Shown in pieces: positions 15,259 to 23,955 of a DNA stretch of 64,000 bases (its first letter is position 1; each line of letters opens with the position of its first letter). The notes below the pieces were generated by a model. The model worked only from the letters and a program-made list of their open reading frames with translations. It was not told the DNA's origin and made no database searches. The DNA is from UBA2882 sp045542735 (GTDB lineage: Bacteria > Bacillota > Clostridia > Lachnospirales > Lachnospiraceae). Both the position numbers and the translations under genes were made by a program. The stretch spans positions 6,682 to 70,681 of the forward strand of contig JAZQLQ010000019.1 of assembly GCA_045542735.1 (NCBI GenBank), in the 5' to 3' direction.

Positions 15259-17988
15259 CTATCTGGGAACCTCAACCATAATATATGCTTCTACGATATC
15301 CAATTCCTGCATCTGGTCAAAGCCTTCAAATACAAGACCGCATTCAAAGCCTGCTTTAACCTCTTTTACGTCGTCTTTGAAACGTTTCAGGCTGGCAAGT
15401 TCACCTTCATAAATCTGCTCGCCTTCTCTGCTGATACGTACTTTACAGCCTCTCTGGAAGTTACCATCCAATACGTAGGAACCTGCAATATTACCAACGG
15501 CAGATGCCTTGAAGATCTGACGTACTTCGGCATGACCGATAACTTTTTCTTCGAATACAGGATCAAGCATACCTTTCATGGCTGCTTCCACATCTTCGAT
15601 TGCCTGATAAATAACTTTATAAAGTCTGACATCTACGCCTTCTCTCTCGGATGCTGCTTTTGCCATTACATCGGGACGAACATTAAATCCGATGATGATT
15701 GCATTACTTGCTGCAGCAAGGGTTACGTCAGATTCATTGATGGCACCAACACCACCGTGGATGCATTTAACCACAACTTCTTCGTTGGAAAGTCTTAAGA
15801 GACTCTGTTTTACTGCTTCCACACTACCCTGTACGTCTGCTTTGATAATCAGGTTCAATTCTTTCAAATTGCCTTCCTGAATCTTGCTAAACAGATCGTC
15901 CAAGGACATTTTGCTCTTAGTTTCTTCCAATTTCTTCTCTTTATTCTGAGCGATAAAGGTTTCTGCAAAGTTCTTTGCAGTCTTATCGTTTTCGTGTGCG
16001 ATAAAGATTTCTCCCGCATTGGGTACATCGGATAAACCGAGAATCTCAACGGGGGTAGAAGGTGTCGCTTCTTTAACACGTCTTCCTTTATCATCTACCA
16101 TGGCACGTACTTTACCGTGGCTTGCGCCTGCAGAAATAAAGTCACCGACTTTTAAAGTACCTTTCTGTACCAAAATGGTAGCAACCGGACCACGTCCTTT
16201 ATCCAATTCCGCCTCAATAACAAGACCTCTTGCACGACGGTTGGGGTTCGCTTTGAGCTCTAAAATCTCAGATGTAAGGATAATGGTCTCCAATAAGTCT
16301 GTGATACCTTCTCCACTCTTAGCGGATACCGGTACAAACTCTGTGCTTCCGCCCCAATCAACGGAGATGAGTTCATGCTCTGCCAATTCCTGTTTTACAC
16401 GGTCAATATTGGCACTGGGTTTATCAATTTTATTTACTGCAACGATAATTTCAATTCCTGCAGCTTTGGCATGGTTGATAGCTTCTACTGTCTGAGGCAT
16501 AACACCGTCGTCAGCAGCTACTACCAATACTGCGATATCGGTAGAGTTTGCACCACGCATACGCATAGCTGTGAAGGCTTCATGTCCGGGTGTATCCAGG
16601 AATGTAACCTTCTCACCGTTTACGCTTACGGTATAAGCACCGATATGCTGTGTAATACCACCTGCCTCACGGTCTGTTACATTAGTCTTACGGATTGCAT
16701 CCAAAAGGGAAGTTTTACCGTGGTCAACGTGACCCATAACACAGATAACCGGAGGACGTTTTTTCATCACGGCTTCGTCTTCCTCTTCCTCTTTTAACAA
16801 CTCTTCAATAACATCAACTTTTACTTCCTGCTCGCAGATAATCTCATATTCGATAGCAATTTCTTCTGCTGTTTCATATGTGATTTCCTGGTTTACAGTC
16901 ACAATCTGACCCTGCATAAACAGTTTCTTAACGATTGCAGAGGGCTGGATTTTCATCTTATCAGCCAGTTCTTTGATGGTCAGGGATTCAGGAAGTGTGA
17001 TTACTTTAATCTGCTCTTCTTCCTTCTCCTGAACTTTCTTTTCAGGCTTAATGAAACGTCCGGGCTTATTGTTTTTGCCTTTTCCTCCAAAATCATCTTC
17101 TTCGTAAATCAAATCTTTCTTAGATCGTTTGTCTCTTTCCTGATTTTGTCTGCGTTTTTCTTCATCGCGATGTTTCTCGGTATCCTTAATTGGACTTTCG
17201 GGAACGAAGCTCTTTCCACCCTGAGGTTTCTTGAAGTTATTTCCCTGTTTTCCATCGCCTCTGTTAGGACGGTCATTATTCTGGAAAGGTTTCTTATGAT
17301 CTCTGCCACCTTCGCGATTACCATCACTATTTCGACGGTCCTGATTATTGTTATTATAACCTCCCTGACGTCTTTCGCCGCCACGGTTTCCTCCGTCCTG
17401 ATTTCTTCTGTTTCCATCATTTCTGTTTTCATTGCGATTCTCATTTCTGTTGTTGCCATGATTATCGTTACGGTTTTGTGTAGGTGCTGCCTTTTCAGGT
17501 ACACCAAATTCCTCTTCAATGCTGGGAAGTGCCGCAGGTTTGATCACCGGTTTGGGCAAAGGTCTGTACTGCTGCTGTGCCTGTGCCTTTTGTACGGGTC
17601 TGCCGCCATTTCCATTATTGCCGCCATTATTGCGGTTACCGTTATTATTGCCGTTGTTCGGTCTTTGACCCGGCATTTTACTGTTATGAGGATTGCTTAC
17701 AAAGATAATATTTTTCTTTTTGGGCTTGGGCGCTTCCTCTTTAGCGGGCGCTGCCTTGGGCGCTTCCTTTGCAGGTGCCTCTGCCTTGGGCGCTTCTGCC
17801 TTCTTTTCCTCTTTAGCAGGCGCTGCTGCTTTGCCGCCGAATGCAGCTTTTACCATATCAATAGCATCATCTTCGATGGTGCTCATGTGACTTTTTACAT
17901 CCACACCTTTGTCTGTGAGGAAGGTCACGATTTCTTTACTCTGTTTATCTAATTCTTTTGCAAGTTCATATACTTTCATTTTAGCCAT
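15259..17988 (-). CDS. infB: Translation initiation factor IF-2 with long low-complexity N-terminus
   Basis: A 909-aa GTPase that brings fMet-tRNA to the 30S subunit and promotes subunit joining. An IF2-N domain lies at the start (KVYELAKELDKQSKEIVTFL) and a second one near residues 340-390 (LTIKELADKMKIQPSAIVKKL). Between them, about 250 residues are low complexity: an Ala/Pro/Lys/Glu stretch (residues about 55-95) and an Asn/Gly/Arg/Asp/Gln stretch (about 110-270, with NRNENRNENRND). The G domain has GHVDHGKTSLLD, DTPGHEAF and NKIDKP. Domains II-IV follow. It is longer than the Bacillus protein (about 716 aa) because of the linker. The ribosome site GGAGG is 6 nt before ATG. Confidence 0.98.
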   Translation of the reverse strand: MAKMKVYELAKELDKQSKEIVTFLTDKGVDVKSHMSTIEDDAIDMVKAAFGGKAAAPAKEEKKAEAPKAEAPAKEAPKAAPAKEEAPKPKKKNIIFVSNPHNSKMPGQRPNNGNNNGNRNNGGNNGNGGRPVQKAQAQQQYRPLPKPVIKPAALPSIEEEFGVPEKAAPTQNRNDNHGNNRNENRNENRNDGNRRNQDGGNRGGERRQGGYNNNNQDRRNSDGNREGGRDHKKPFQNNDRPNRGDGKQGNNFKKPQGGKSFVPESPIKDTEKHRDEEKRRQNQERDKRSKKDLIYEEDDFGGKGKNNKPGRFIKPEKKVQEKEEEQIKVITLPESLTIKELADKMKIQPSAIVKKLFMQGQIVTVNQEITYETAEEIAIEYEIICEQEVKVDVIEELLKEEEEDEAVMKKRPPVICVMGHVDHGKTSLLDAIRKTNVTDREAGGITQHIGAYTVSVNGEKVTFLDTPGHEAFTAMRMRGANSTDIAVLVVAADDGVMPQTVEAINHAKAAGIEIIVAVNKIDKPSANIDRVKQELAEHELISVDWGGSTEFVPVSAKSGEGITDLLETIILTSEILELKANPNRRARGLVIEAELDKGRGPVATILVQKGTLKVGDFISAGASHGKVRAMVDDKGRRVKEATPSTPVEILGLSDVPNAGEIFIAHENDKTAKNFAETFIAQNKEKKLEETKSKMSLDDLFSKIQEGNLKELNLIIKADVQGSVEAVKQSLLRLSNEEVVVKCIHGGVGAINESDVTLAAASNAIIIGFNVRPDVMAKAASEREGVDVRLYKVIYQAIEDVEAAMKGMLDPVFEEKVIGHAEVRQIFKASAVGNIAGSYVLDGNFQRGCKVRISREGEQIYEGELASLKRFKDDVKEVKAGFECGLVFEGFDQMQELDIVEAYIMVEVPR

Positions 17989-18003
17989 ATTCTACCTCCG
18001 AAT

Positions 18004-18318
18004 TCATTTGTTGCCTTCTAACAGTTTTAAGATTCCGTTTGCAAGACCAAAGTCTGTGACTGCCAGACTTGCCCGCATTTGTCTGCCGATGGCATGCCCT
18101 AAGGCATCTTTGTCACCGTAAAAGGCAATGGGAACCTCATAGAATTCACACATATTTGTAAACATCTTTTTTGTATTGTCCGATGCTTCCTCTGCCACAA
18201 TCACAAGATATGCTTTTCCTGTCTTAACAGCTTTTTCTGTAGCAAACTCACCGCTTACCACATTTCTGCCTTTTGCGGCAATACCCAGCATGGATAATAC
18301 TCTATCAAGTTTATTCAT
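18004..18318 (-). CDS. L7Ae-family RNA-binding protein (YlxQ-like)
   Basis: A 104-aa protein of the L7Ae/L30e/S12e superfamily (MLGIAAKGRNVVSGE, ATEKAVKTGKAYLVIVAEEAS). Members bind kink-turn RNA. It lies between ylxR and infB, exactly where YlxQ is in Bacillus. The start overlaps the ylxR stop by 8 nt (ATGAATAA). The cellular RNA target is not known from sequence. Confidence 0.9.
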   Translation of the reverse strand: MNKLDRVLSMLGIAAKGRNVVSGEFATEKAVKTGKAYLVIVAEEASDNTKKMFTNMCEFYEVPIAFYGDKDALGHAIGRQMRASLAVTDFGLANGILKLLEGNK

Positions 18319-18580
18319 CTAATTGCTCAAACTCCTTTAACAGATTGTCGTAAATGTCTGCAGATATCGCTTTTTTGAAGGATCGTTCCAAGCCTTTCTG
18401 CTTGCGTGCCTTTTCAAAACACTCCTTATTCCTGCATATATATGCGCCTCTACCGTTTTTCTTGCCCGTATCATCCAACACGATTTCATCTTCCGGTGTT
18501 TTCAAGATACGAAGCATTTCTTTTTTGCTTTTCATTTCATTGCATCCGACGCACTGTCTCATTGGAATTTTTTTTGCCAT
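18311..18580 (-). CDS. YlxR family protein (DUF448, RNase P modulator type)
   Basis: An 89-aa protein with the family signature PMRQCVGCNEMKSKKEMLRI and GRGAYICRNKECFEKA. The family fold binds RNA, and YlxR has been reported to act on RNase P (RnpM). Position between nusA and the L7Ae gene is strongly conserved in Firmicutes. GAGGG precedes the ATG by 5 nt. Confidence 0.93.
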   Translation of the reverse strand: MAKKIPMRQCVGCNEMKSKKEMLRILKTPEDEIVLDDTGKKNGRGAYICRNKECFEKARKQKGLERSFKKAISADIYDNLLKEFEQLDE

Positions 18581-18589
18581 GTAATCCCT

Positions 18590-19765
18590 CTATTCTTCTT
18601 CGGTAGCTTCCAACTCTTCTGCATAGCCTTCAGCTGCCTCATCAAATTCTTCACTATATTCTTCATCATACTCTTCGTCTTCGTATTCATCCATATAGTC
18701 TTCATAACGGAAGCCGGGAGCATCTTTTGCCTGTGTCTCACTCTTAATGTCAATCTTGTAGCCGGTCAGTCTTGCTGCAAGTCTTGCGTTCTGACCTTCT
18801 TTACCGATTGCTAAGGATAACTGATAATCCGGTACAACTACCTTTGCAGTTTTCTCATCAGGATCTGCAAATACTGCTACGATCTTAGCGGGAGATAATG
18901 CATTCTGGATTAAGTTACCGGGGTTCTCATCCCAGTTGATGATATCAATTTTCTCACCACGAAGTTCATCTACGATGGAATTTACTCTTGCACCGTTCAT
19001 ACCAACACATGCACCTACAGGGTCTACATTGGGATTTTCGGAATAAACTGCCATCTTTGTACGGCTTCCTGCTTCTCTGGCAATGCTCTTAATCTCAACA
19101 GTACCGTCTGCAATCTCAGCCACTTCAGACTCAAATAAACGTTTTACCAATTCGGGATGTGTGCGGCTTACCAATACACGGGGTCCTTTTGTGGTATTTT
19201 TTACTTCTAAGATATATACCTTGATACGCTCTGTAGGTTTAAATGTCTCACCCTTTACCATTTCGCTTTCATTTAAGATAGCGTCGCATTTACCAAGGTT
19301 AATGCTGATGTTTCTGCCGATGTAACGCTGTACAATACCGGTAACTACATCTTTTTCTTTTTCATAATACTGATTGTAGATAACGCTTCTTTCTTCCTCA
19401 CGGATTTTCTGTAAGATTACGTTCTTTGCATTCTGTGTAGCGATACGGCCAAACTCTTTGCTACGGATTTCGATTTTAACTGTCTCGCCAACTTTTGCTT
19501 TTTTGTCATATTTTACTGCATCTTCCAATGCAATCTGCAATACATCGTCTTCTACTTCTTCTGCAGTAGCAACCACTTCTTTGTTTGCCCATACCATGAA
19601 ATCTCCGGTTTCTCTGTTAATCTCAACGGTCACGTTGTCAGATTTACCGAAGTGGTTTTTGCATGCAGTAATCAGGGAGTTTTCGATAGCTTCAAACAAA
19701 GTCTCTTTGCTGATTTCTTTCTCCTTCTCCAAAATATCCAGTGCTTCCATTAATTCCTTGTTCAT
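18590..19765 (-). CDS. nusA: Transcription termination/antitermination protein NusA
   Basis: A 391-aa RNA polymerase-binding factor that stimulates pausing and intrinsic termination. It has the N-terminal polymerase-binding domain, S1 (VVTGIVQRYIGRNISINLG), KH1 (VDPVGACVGMNGARVNSIV) and KH2 (LAIGKEGQNARLAARLTGYKI). The last 45 residues are strongly acidic (repeated EEY, DEE and EE), and the gram-negative C-terminal repeats are absent, as expected in Firmicutes. AGGAGG lies before the ATG. The gene lies 15 nt after rimP and may control its own operon through the leader terminator at 20271-20305. Confidence 0.98.
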   Translation of the reverse strand: MNKELMEALDILEKEKEISKETLFEAIENSLITACKNHFGKSDNVTVEINRETGDFMVWANKEVVATAEEVEDDVLQIALEDAVKYDKKAKVGETVKIEIRSKEFGRIATQNAKNVILQKIREEERSVIYNQYYEKEKDVVTGIVQRYIGRNISINLGKCDAILNESEMVKGETFKPTERIKVYILEVKNTTKGPRVLVSRTHPELVKRLFESEVAEIADGTVEIKSIAREAGSRTKMAVYSENPNVDPVGACVGMNGARVNSIVDELRGEKIDIINWDENPGNLIQNALSPAKIVAVFADPDEKTAKVVVPDYQLSLAIGKEGQNARLAARLTGYKIDIKSETQAKDAPGFRYEDYMDEYEDEEYDEEYSEEFDEAAEGYAEELEATEEE

Positions 19766-19780
19766 TTTTTCCTTTTCCTC

Positions 19781-20251
19781 CTAATCAAAATCAATTGCAG
19801 GACGGACTAAAGCGATTTCCTTCCTTGCAAAAATCATTTCTTTCTCATCTTCAAGCTTCACTGTGATGGTGTCTCCATCGTATGCCAAAAGCGTTCCGAC
19901 AAATTCTTTTTTCTTATCAATCATCTTAAAAGTACGAATTTCCAAATCTTTCCCCATGTGGCGGGCAAAGTCTTTGTCCTTTTTTAATGGCCGGAGCAAT
20001 CCCGGACTGCTGACTTCCAAGATGTAAGAATCATCAATAAAATCGTCTTTATCCATGAGATCGGATAAAGCTCTGCTGACAACCTCACAGTCATCAATGG
20101 TAATTCCGCCGGGCTTATCAATGTAAGCGCGTAAGTACCAGTTACTGCCTTCCTTCACATACTCCACATCCACCAGTTCAAATCCGTTGGATTCAACAAT
20201 GGGAAGTAAAAGTTGTTCTGTCCGGCTTTCATATGTGTCACGTTTTGACAT
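19781..20251 (-). CDS. rimP: Ribosome maturation factor RimP
   Basis: A 156-aa 30S maturation factor and the first gene of the nusA-infB operon. Typical text: GFELVDVEYVKEGSNWYLRAYIDKPGG split over residues 23-49, CEVVSRALSDLMD (about 55-67) and YILEVSSPGLLRPL (about 76-89). AAAGGTG is just before the start. A promoter and terminator-like hairpin lie upstream. Confidence 0.96.
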   Translation of the reverse strand: MSKRDTYESRTEQLLLPIVESNGFELVDVEYVKEGSNWYLRAYIDKPGGITIDDCEVVSRALSDLMDKDDFIDDSYILEVSSPGLLRPLKKDKDFARHMGKDLEIRTFKMIDKKKEFVGTLLAYDGDTITVKLEDEKEMIFARKEIALVRPAIDFD

Positions 20252-20270
20252 GCGTTCACCTTTCCTTTCG

Positions 20271-20305
20271 GCAAAAAGTAAGAGTGGACTTTTTCGCCCA
20301 CTCCT
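20271..20305 (-). terminator. Imperfect intrinsic terminator in the rimP leader
   Basis: Minus-strand stem of 8 pairs (AGGAGTGG with CCACTCTT, one G-T pair), a 10-nt loop, and a broken U tract (TTACTTTTT). It lies downstream of the rimP promoter and 20-50 nt before the rimP start. It also follows phoR, so it can both end the pho transcript and attenuate the rimP transcript. The weak U tract is the kind expected to need NusA. Confidence 0.7.
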
Positions 20306-20329
20306 AAACTAATACCATATTCTTTGGTT

Positions 20330-20358
20330 ATCATACACCCGTTTTATCCCGTTGTCAA
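20330..20358 (-). promoter_or_regulatory. Sigma-A promoter of the rimP-nusA-infB operon
   Basis: TTGACA (20358-20353) and TATGAT (20335-20330) are 17 nt apart on the minus strand. The phoR stop TGA (20357-20355) lies inside the -35 hexamer. The predicted transcript starts near 20323 and passes through the hairpin at 20271-20305 before rimP. Confidence 0.8.
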
Positions 20359-21380
20359 CGGCTTTTCTTGAAATAAACCGTGATTTCCGTGCCTTCTCCG
20401 GGTTTACTCTCTAAATCAATCCTTGCATTACACCTTGCCACAATGTGCTTTACAATGGCAAGGCCAAGTCCCGTTCCGCCGGTTGACTTGGAACGACTCT
20501 TGTCCACACGGTAAAAACGTTCAAAAATTCGTTCCTGATGCTCTTTGGCAATACCAATGCCCGTATCCTTCACCTTCAGATAGATTTCTTTTTCCATCTC
20601 ACCTACCGACACATATACATATCCACCGGGATTGTTGTAACGGATGGCGTTGTCACAAAGATTGTATACCAACTCCTCCATCATCTGTCGATCTGCGACT
20701 ACTGCTACCAATTTGCCGCTAAATTCCAGATTTACATCATGGTTTTCTGCATTAATTTTTAGCATATTCACACATGTTTCAGCAATGTAATATAAATTGA
20801 CCGGTTCCATTGACACGTTCTGCTCTGCGCTATCAAGTTCCGAAAGACGAATGGTATCATTAATCAATGTCAGTAAGCGGTTGGCGCTGCGATGGATTTC
20901 TCCCGCAAATCTGCGTACATCGCCTTCTGTTGCCATACCGTTTTCAATGAGTTCCGAATAACCGGATATAGCAGTCAACGGTGTCTTTAATTCATGGGAT
21001 ACATTGGCGGTAAAATCCTGACGCATAGTAACGCTGTGCATAATATCCTCGTGTTGTTTCTTTACCAATTGCACAAAGGGAATCAACTCTTCATAAGTTT
21101 CTACCTGATTCTGCTCTCCAATATGATTTGCCATATTTTCAATGGGTTTTAGCAAGTTTTTGATAAGCAACTTGGATAAAACAAAACAGATACACCAAAC
21201 CGCAACCAAGATAATGGTCAAAAGCGGTATATAATTCTTAACCATTCCCCTAATCACATCCGCATCTGCTTCAGTCTGTAATTGTAATACTTTCTCAAAT
21301 GCAAACATCACGAGAATGGCAGTTAAAATAATTGCCACTGTCGCGATGCTTATCATTTGTATACCGATTTTTTTCTTCAT
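20355..21380 (-). CDS. phoR: PhoR-type sensor histidine kinase with minimal sensor region
   Basis: A 341-aa membrane histidine kinase. Two transmembrane helices (residues about 8-28 and 50-70) enclose only about 20 extracytoplasmic residues, and no PAS domain is evident. The phosphoacceptor block is FTANVSHELKTPLTAISGYSE (His near 129). N and G boxes are LCDNAIRYN, DTGIGIAKEHQERIFERFYR and GGTGLGLAIVKHI. It is 14 nt after the response regulator and downstream of the pst genes, so phosphate control is well supported by context. The tiny sensor fits signalling through the Pst transporter and PhoU rather than direct ligand binding, which is inference. Confidence 0.88.
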   Translation of the reverse strand: MKKKIGIQMISIATVAIILTAILVMFAFEKVLQLQTEADADVIRGMVKNYIPLLTIILVAVWCICFVLSKLLIKNLLKPIENMANHIGEQNQVETYEELIPFVQLVKKQHEDIMHSVTMRQDFTANVSHELKTPLTAISGYSELIENGMATEGDVRRFAGEIHRSANRLLTLINDTIRLSELDSAEQNVSMEPVNLYYIAETCVNMLKINAENHDVNLEFSGKLVAVVADRQMMEELVYNLCDNAIRYNNPGGYVYVSVGEMEKEIYLKVKDTGIGIAKEHQERIFERFYRVDKSRSKSTGGTGLGLAIVKHIVARCNARIDLESKPGEGTEITVYFKKSR

Positions 21381-21394
21381 ACCGGTCTCCGTCC

Positions 21395-22066
21395 TTAATC
21401 TAAAATATAGCCTACATTCCGCACAGTCTTAATCCGCGTTCCGGCTTCTTTTAATTTTTGACGCAAAGTCTTAATATGCATATCCAGAGTCCGGGATTCA
21501 CCTTCATAGTCTGTTCCCCAGACTCTGTCTAATATCACATTTCTGCCTGTTACAATACCTGCATTGTTCATTAGGAGTTTTAACAATTCATACTCTTTAT
21601 AAGTCAATTCACACTCTTGTCCGTTGACACTGACTTTGTGCCTCTCTGTATTGAGTACAATTTCTCCCACTATCAAAAGTTTTTCTTCACTCATACCGTC
21701 ACTGCGGCGAAGCAATGCTTTTACTCTGGATATCAATTCCATAACACCAAAGGGCTTTGCCAGATAGTCATCGGCTCCCATATCAAGTCCTTTGACCTTA
21801 TCAATCTCTGTAGTCTTGGCTGTGACCATAATTACCGGCAGTTTTTTGGTGTCCGGTCTCGCTCTGAGTTTGCTTACAATACTAAGTCCGTCTTCATCCG
21901 GAAGCATGACATCCAGCAAAATCAAATTGGGAAGTTTTTCATCTATGCGCTTATAAAAGCTTTTTGCATCTGCAAACTCTTCCACTGCAAAGCCACTATT
22001 TTTCAATGCGAAACTTTCAATTTCACTAATGTTGTGATCATCTTCAACGATATAAATAAGTGCCAT
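21395..22066 (-). CDS. phoP: Phosphate regulon response regulator (OmpR/PhoB family)
   Basis: A 223-aa two-component regulator. Receiver domain: VEDDHNIS acidic pocket, phosphoacceptor Asp in NLILLDVMLPDEDG (near residue 52), and VMVTAKTT and KPFGVMEL. C-terminal winged helix: ELTYKEYELLKLLMNN, ESRTLDMHIKTLRQKL and IKTVRNVGYILD. Directly precedes phoR and follows the Na/Pi symporter. It would be expected to bind the TTTACA repeats at 23939-23955 and 28228-28296. The name PhoP rather than PhoB is a choice of Gram-positive convention. Confidence 0.88.
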   Translation of the reverse strand: MALIYIVEDDHNISEIESFALKNSGFAVEEFADAKSFYKRIDEKLPNLILLDVMLPDEDGLSIVSKLRARPDTKKLPVIMVTAKTTEIDKVKGLDMGADDYLAKPFGVMELISRVKALLRRSDGMSEEKLLIVGEIVLNTERHKVSVNGQECELTYKEYELLKLLMNNAGIVTGRNVILDRVWGTDYEGESRTLDMHIKTLRQKLKEAGTRIKTVRNVGYILD

Positions 22067-22090
22067 GTTTCCTCCGTTTATGGTTTGTAT

Positions 22091-23863
22091 TTATTCGGGA
22101 AGTGCATATTTTGTCTTGTAAAGCAAGCGATGTGCTTCAAAGTCCTGATTGCCGGGTTTCTTCAATGCTCCTACATATTCATGTACACCAAGGCTTTCTT
22201 CACTGGCTTCCAGTAAGCATACGGCAATATTGCTACAGTGGTCTGCCACACGCTCTAAGCTTGTGGTGATATCGGAAAGCACAAAGCCCATTTCAATAGT
22301 ACATTTACCTTTACGCAAACGCTTGATATGGCGTGCTTTTACCTCATCGCTCAAATCATCAATGGCATCTTCCAAAGGCTCTACATTGGTCGCCAATTTT
22401 AAATCTTTGGTATCAAAGGCTACTACAGATGTAGTAAGCACTTCCTTGACTGCTTCCATCAATACATTGAGTTCTGCAATAGCTTTGTTGGAAAATCCCT
22501 GTTCTTTACTGGTAGCTTCTTTTGCAGATTCACTGATGCTGACAGCATGGTCACTGATACGCTCAAAATCACCAATGGAGTGAAGCATAATGGAAACTGC
22601 ATAACTGTCTCTTTCTGATACGTTCTGAGAACCAATTTTTACCAGATAGGTACCCAGTGCATCTTCATAACGGTCCACATCATCCTCAAGCGCATGAACC
22701 TGCTCATTTCTCTCATCCGAATAATTTTCAATCTGTTCCATTGCTAAGAACAAGGATTCTTTAACAGTATGTGCCATCTCACAACATACTTCCTGGCAGT
22801 GATCAATAGCCAAAGAAGGAGTATCCAGGAAACGGTCATCTAAGGTCTTAATCATCATATCAACCTTGGACAATTTTTCTTCCTTCACATCATCACGTAC
22901 AGTCAAGCTTGCCAATTTTACCAAGCCTTTAGAGAATGGTAACAGGATTAATGTTGCAAATATATTAAAGATACTGTGAATTAACGCAATACTTCCGGCA
23001 TTGGCCGCCTCATTCATAAACGGCAATCCCACAATCGCATTGGCTGCATAGAATACCACCATGAACGCAACTGTACCAATAATATTAAAATACAAATGTA
23101 CAAATGCAGTTCTCTTGGCATTTTTACTTGCACCGATGGATGAAAGCATAGCAGTTACACAAGTACCGATATTCTGACCCATGATAATCGGTACGGCTGT
23201 AGAAATCGGAATGGCGCCTGTAAGAGCCAGTGCCTGTAAAATACCCACTGACGCAGATGAACTCTGGATAATAGCTGTCAGAAGTGCTCCCACCAGCATA
23301 CCCATCAAAGGATTTTTAAACATGGTCATCAAACCGGTAAACTCAGGTACATCTGCCAAAGGCTTTACTGCTGCTGACATCATATCCATACCTGTCATTA
23401 AAATGGCAAAACCAATGAGAATACCTCCCACATCTTGTTTTCTCTCTTTCTTAGAAAACATAATCATGGCCACACCAATGATTGCCAAAATCGGCGAAAA
23501 GGATGTAGGCTTACACAACTGTACCAGGAAATTATCTCCTTCCAGACCAGCCAGACTCAAAATCCATGCCGTTGCAGTTGTACCGATATTGGCACCCATA
23601 ATAATGCCGACGGCCTGCTGTAATTTCATAATACCGGAGTTAACAAAACCGACCACCATAACTGTCGTGGCAGATGATGACTGAATCAGCGCCGTAACTC
23701 CTGCACCCAATAATACTGCTTTTAATGGATTGGATGTCAGTTTCTCCAAAATTTTTTCCAAACGTCCGCCGGACACTTTGGAAAGTCCGTCACTTAACAA
23801 ATTCATACCGAATAAAAATAATGCCAAGCCACCAATCATAGGTAAAAAATCAAAAAAGTTCAT
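22091..23863 (-). CDS. Na+/phosphate symporter with C-terminal PhoU-like domain
   Basis: A 590-aa membrane protein. Two inverted Na/Pi cotransporter repeats carry the family signature twice: GAGVTALIQSSSATTVMVVG (residues about 53-72) and GALLTAIIQSSSASVGILQ (about 190-208). From about residue 345 a soluble PhoU-like helical domain follows. I chose ATG 23863 (MNFFDFLPMIGG...), which has AAGAGGT upstream. Upstream in-frame codons (to 24052) would run through the PHO-box region and overlap phoU. It is 24 nt before phoP. A secondary low-affinity phosphate uptake route under Pho control is the likely role. Confidence 0.92.
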   Translation of the reverse strand: MNFFDFLPMIGGLALFLFGMNLLSDGLSKVSGGRLEKILEKLTSNPLKAVLLGAGVTALIQSSSATTVMVVGFVNSGIMKLQQAVGIIMGANIGTTATAWILSLAGLEGDNFLVQLCKPTSFSPILAIIGVAMIMFSKKERKQDVGGILIGFAILMTGMDMMSAAVKPLADVPEFTGLMTMFKNPLMGMLVGALLTAIIQSSSASVGILQALALTGAIPISTAVPIIMGQNIGTCVTAMLSSIGASKNAKRTAFVHLYFNIIGTVAFMVVFYAANAIVGLPFMNEAANAGSIALIHSIFNIFATLILLPFSKGLVKLASLTVRDDVKEEKLSKVDMMIKTLDDRFLDTPSLAIDHCQEVCCEMAHTVKESLFLAMEQIENYSDERNEQVHALEDDVDRYEDALGTYLVKIGSQNVSERDSYAVSIMLHSIGDFERISDHAVSISESAKEATSKEQGFSNKAIAELNVLMEAVKEVLTTSVVAFDTKDLKLATNVEPLEDAIDDLSDEVKARHIKRLRKGKCTIEMGFVLSDITTSLERVADHCSNIAVCLLEASEESLGVHEYVGALKKPGNQDFEAHRLLYKTKYALPE

Positions 23864-23915
23864 AACATACCTCTTCGTAAAGTGTTTTTTCACAAGTATT
23901 ATTTTAAATGCCTTA

Positions 23916-23955
23916 TGTAAAAATTGCGAGAGGTATTTTGTAAAATCTATGTAAA
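23916..23955 (-). promoter_or_regulatory. Candidate PHO box before the Na/Pi symporter-phoPR genes
   Basis: Minus-strand TTTACA occurs at 23955-23950 and 23944-23939, exactly 11 bp apart, and again at 23921-23916. The first copy overlaps the last codons of phoU. The 6-bp repeat with 11-bp period is the known Gram-positive PhoP site. AT-rich -10-like text (TAAAAT, AATAAT) follows at about 23895-23910. Confidence 0.55.

Noticed and set aside
17400..17470. Short repeats (NENR and similar) in infB as a possible CRISPR or satellite
   Set aside because: They are codon-level repeats in a coding low-complexity linker, with no spacer structure.
17146..17952. Long plus-strand open frame of 268 codons opposite infB
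   Set aside because: It is the antisense of the infB N-terminal low-complexity region, has no ribosome site or domain, and its length follows from the skewed codon use of the real gene.
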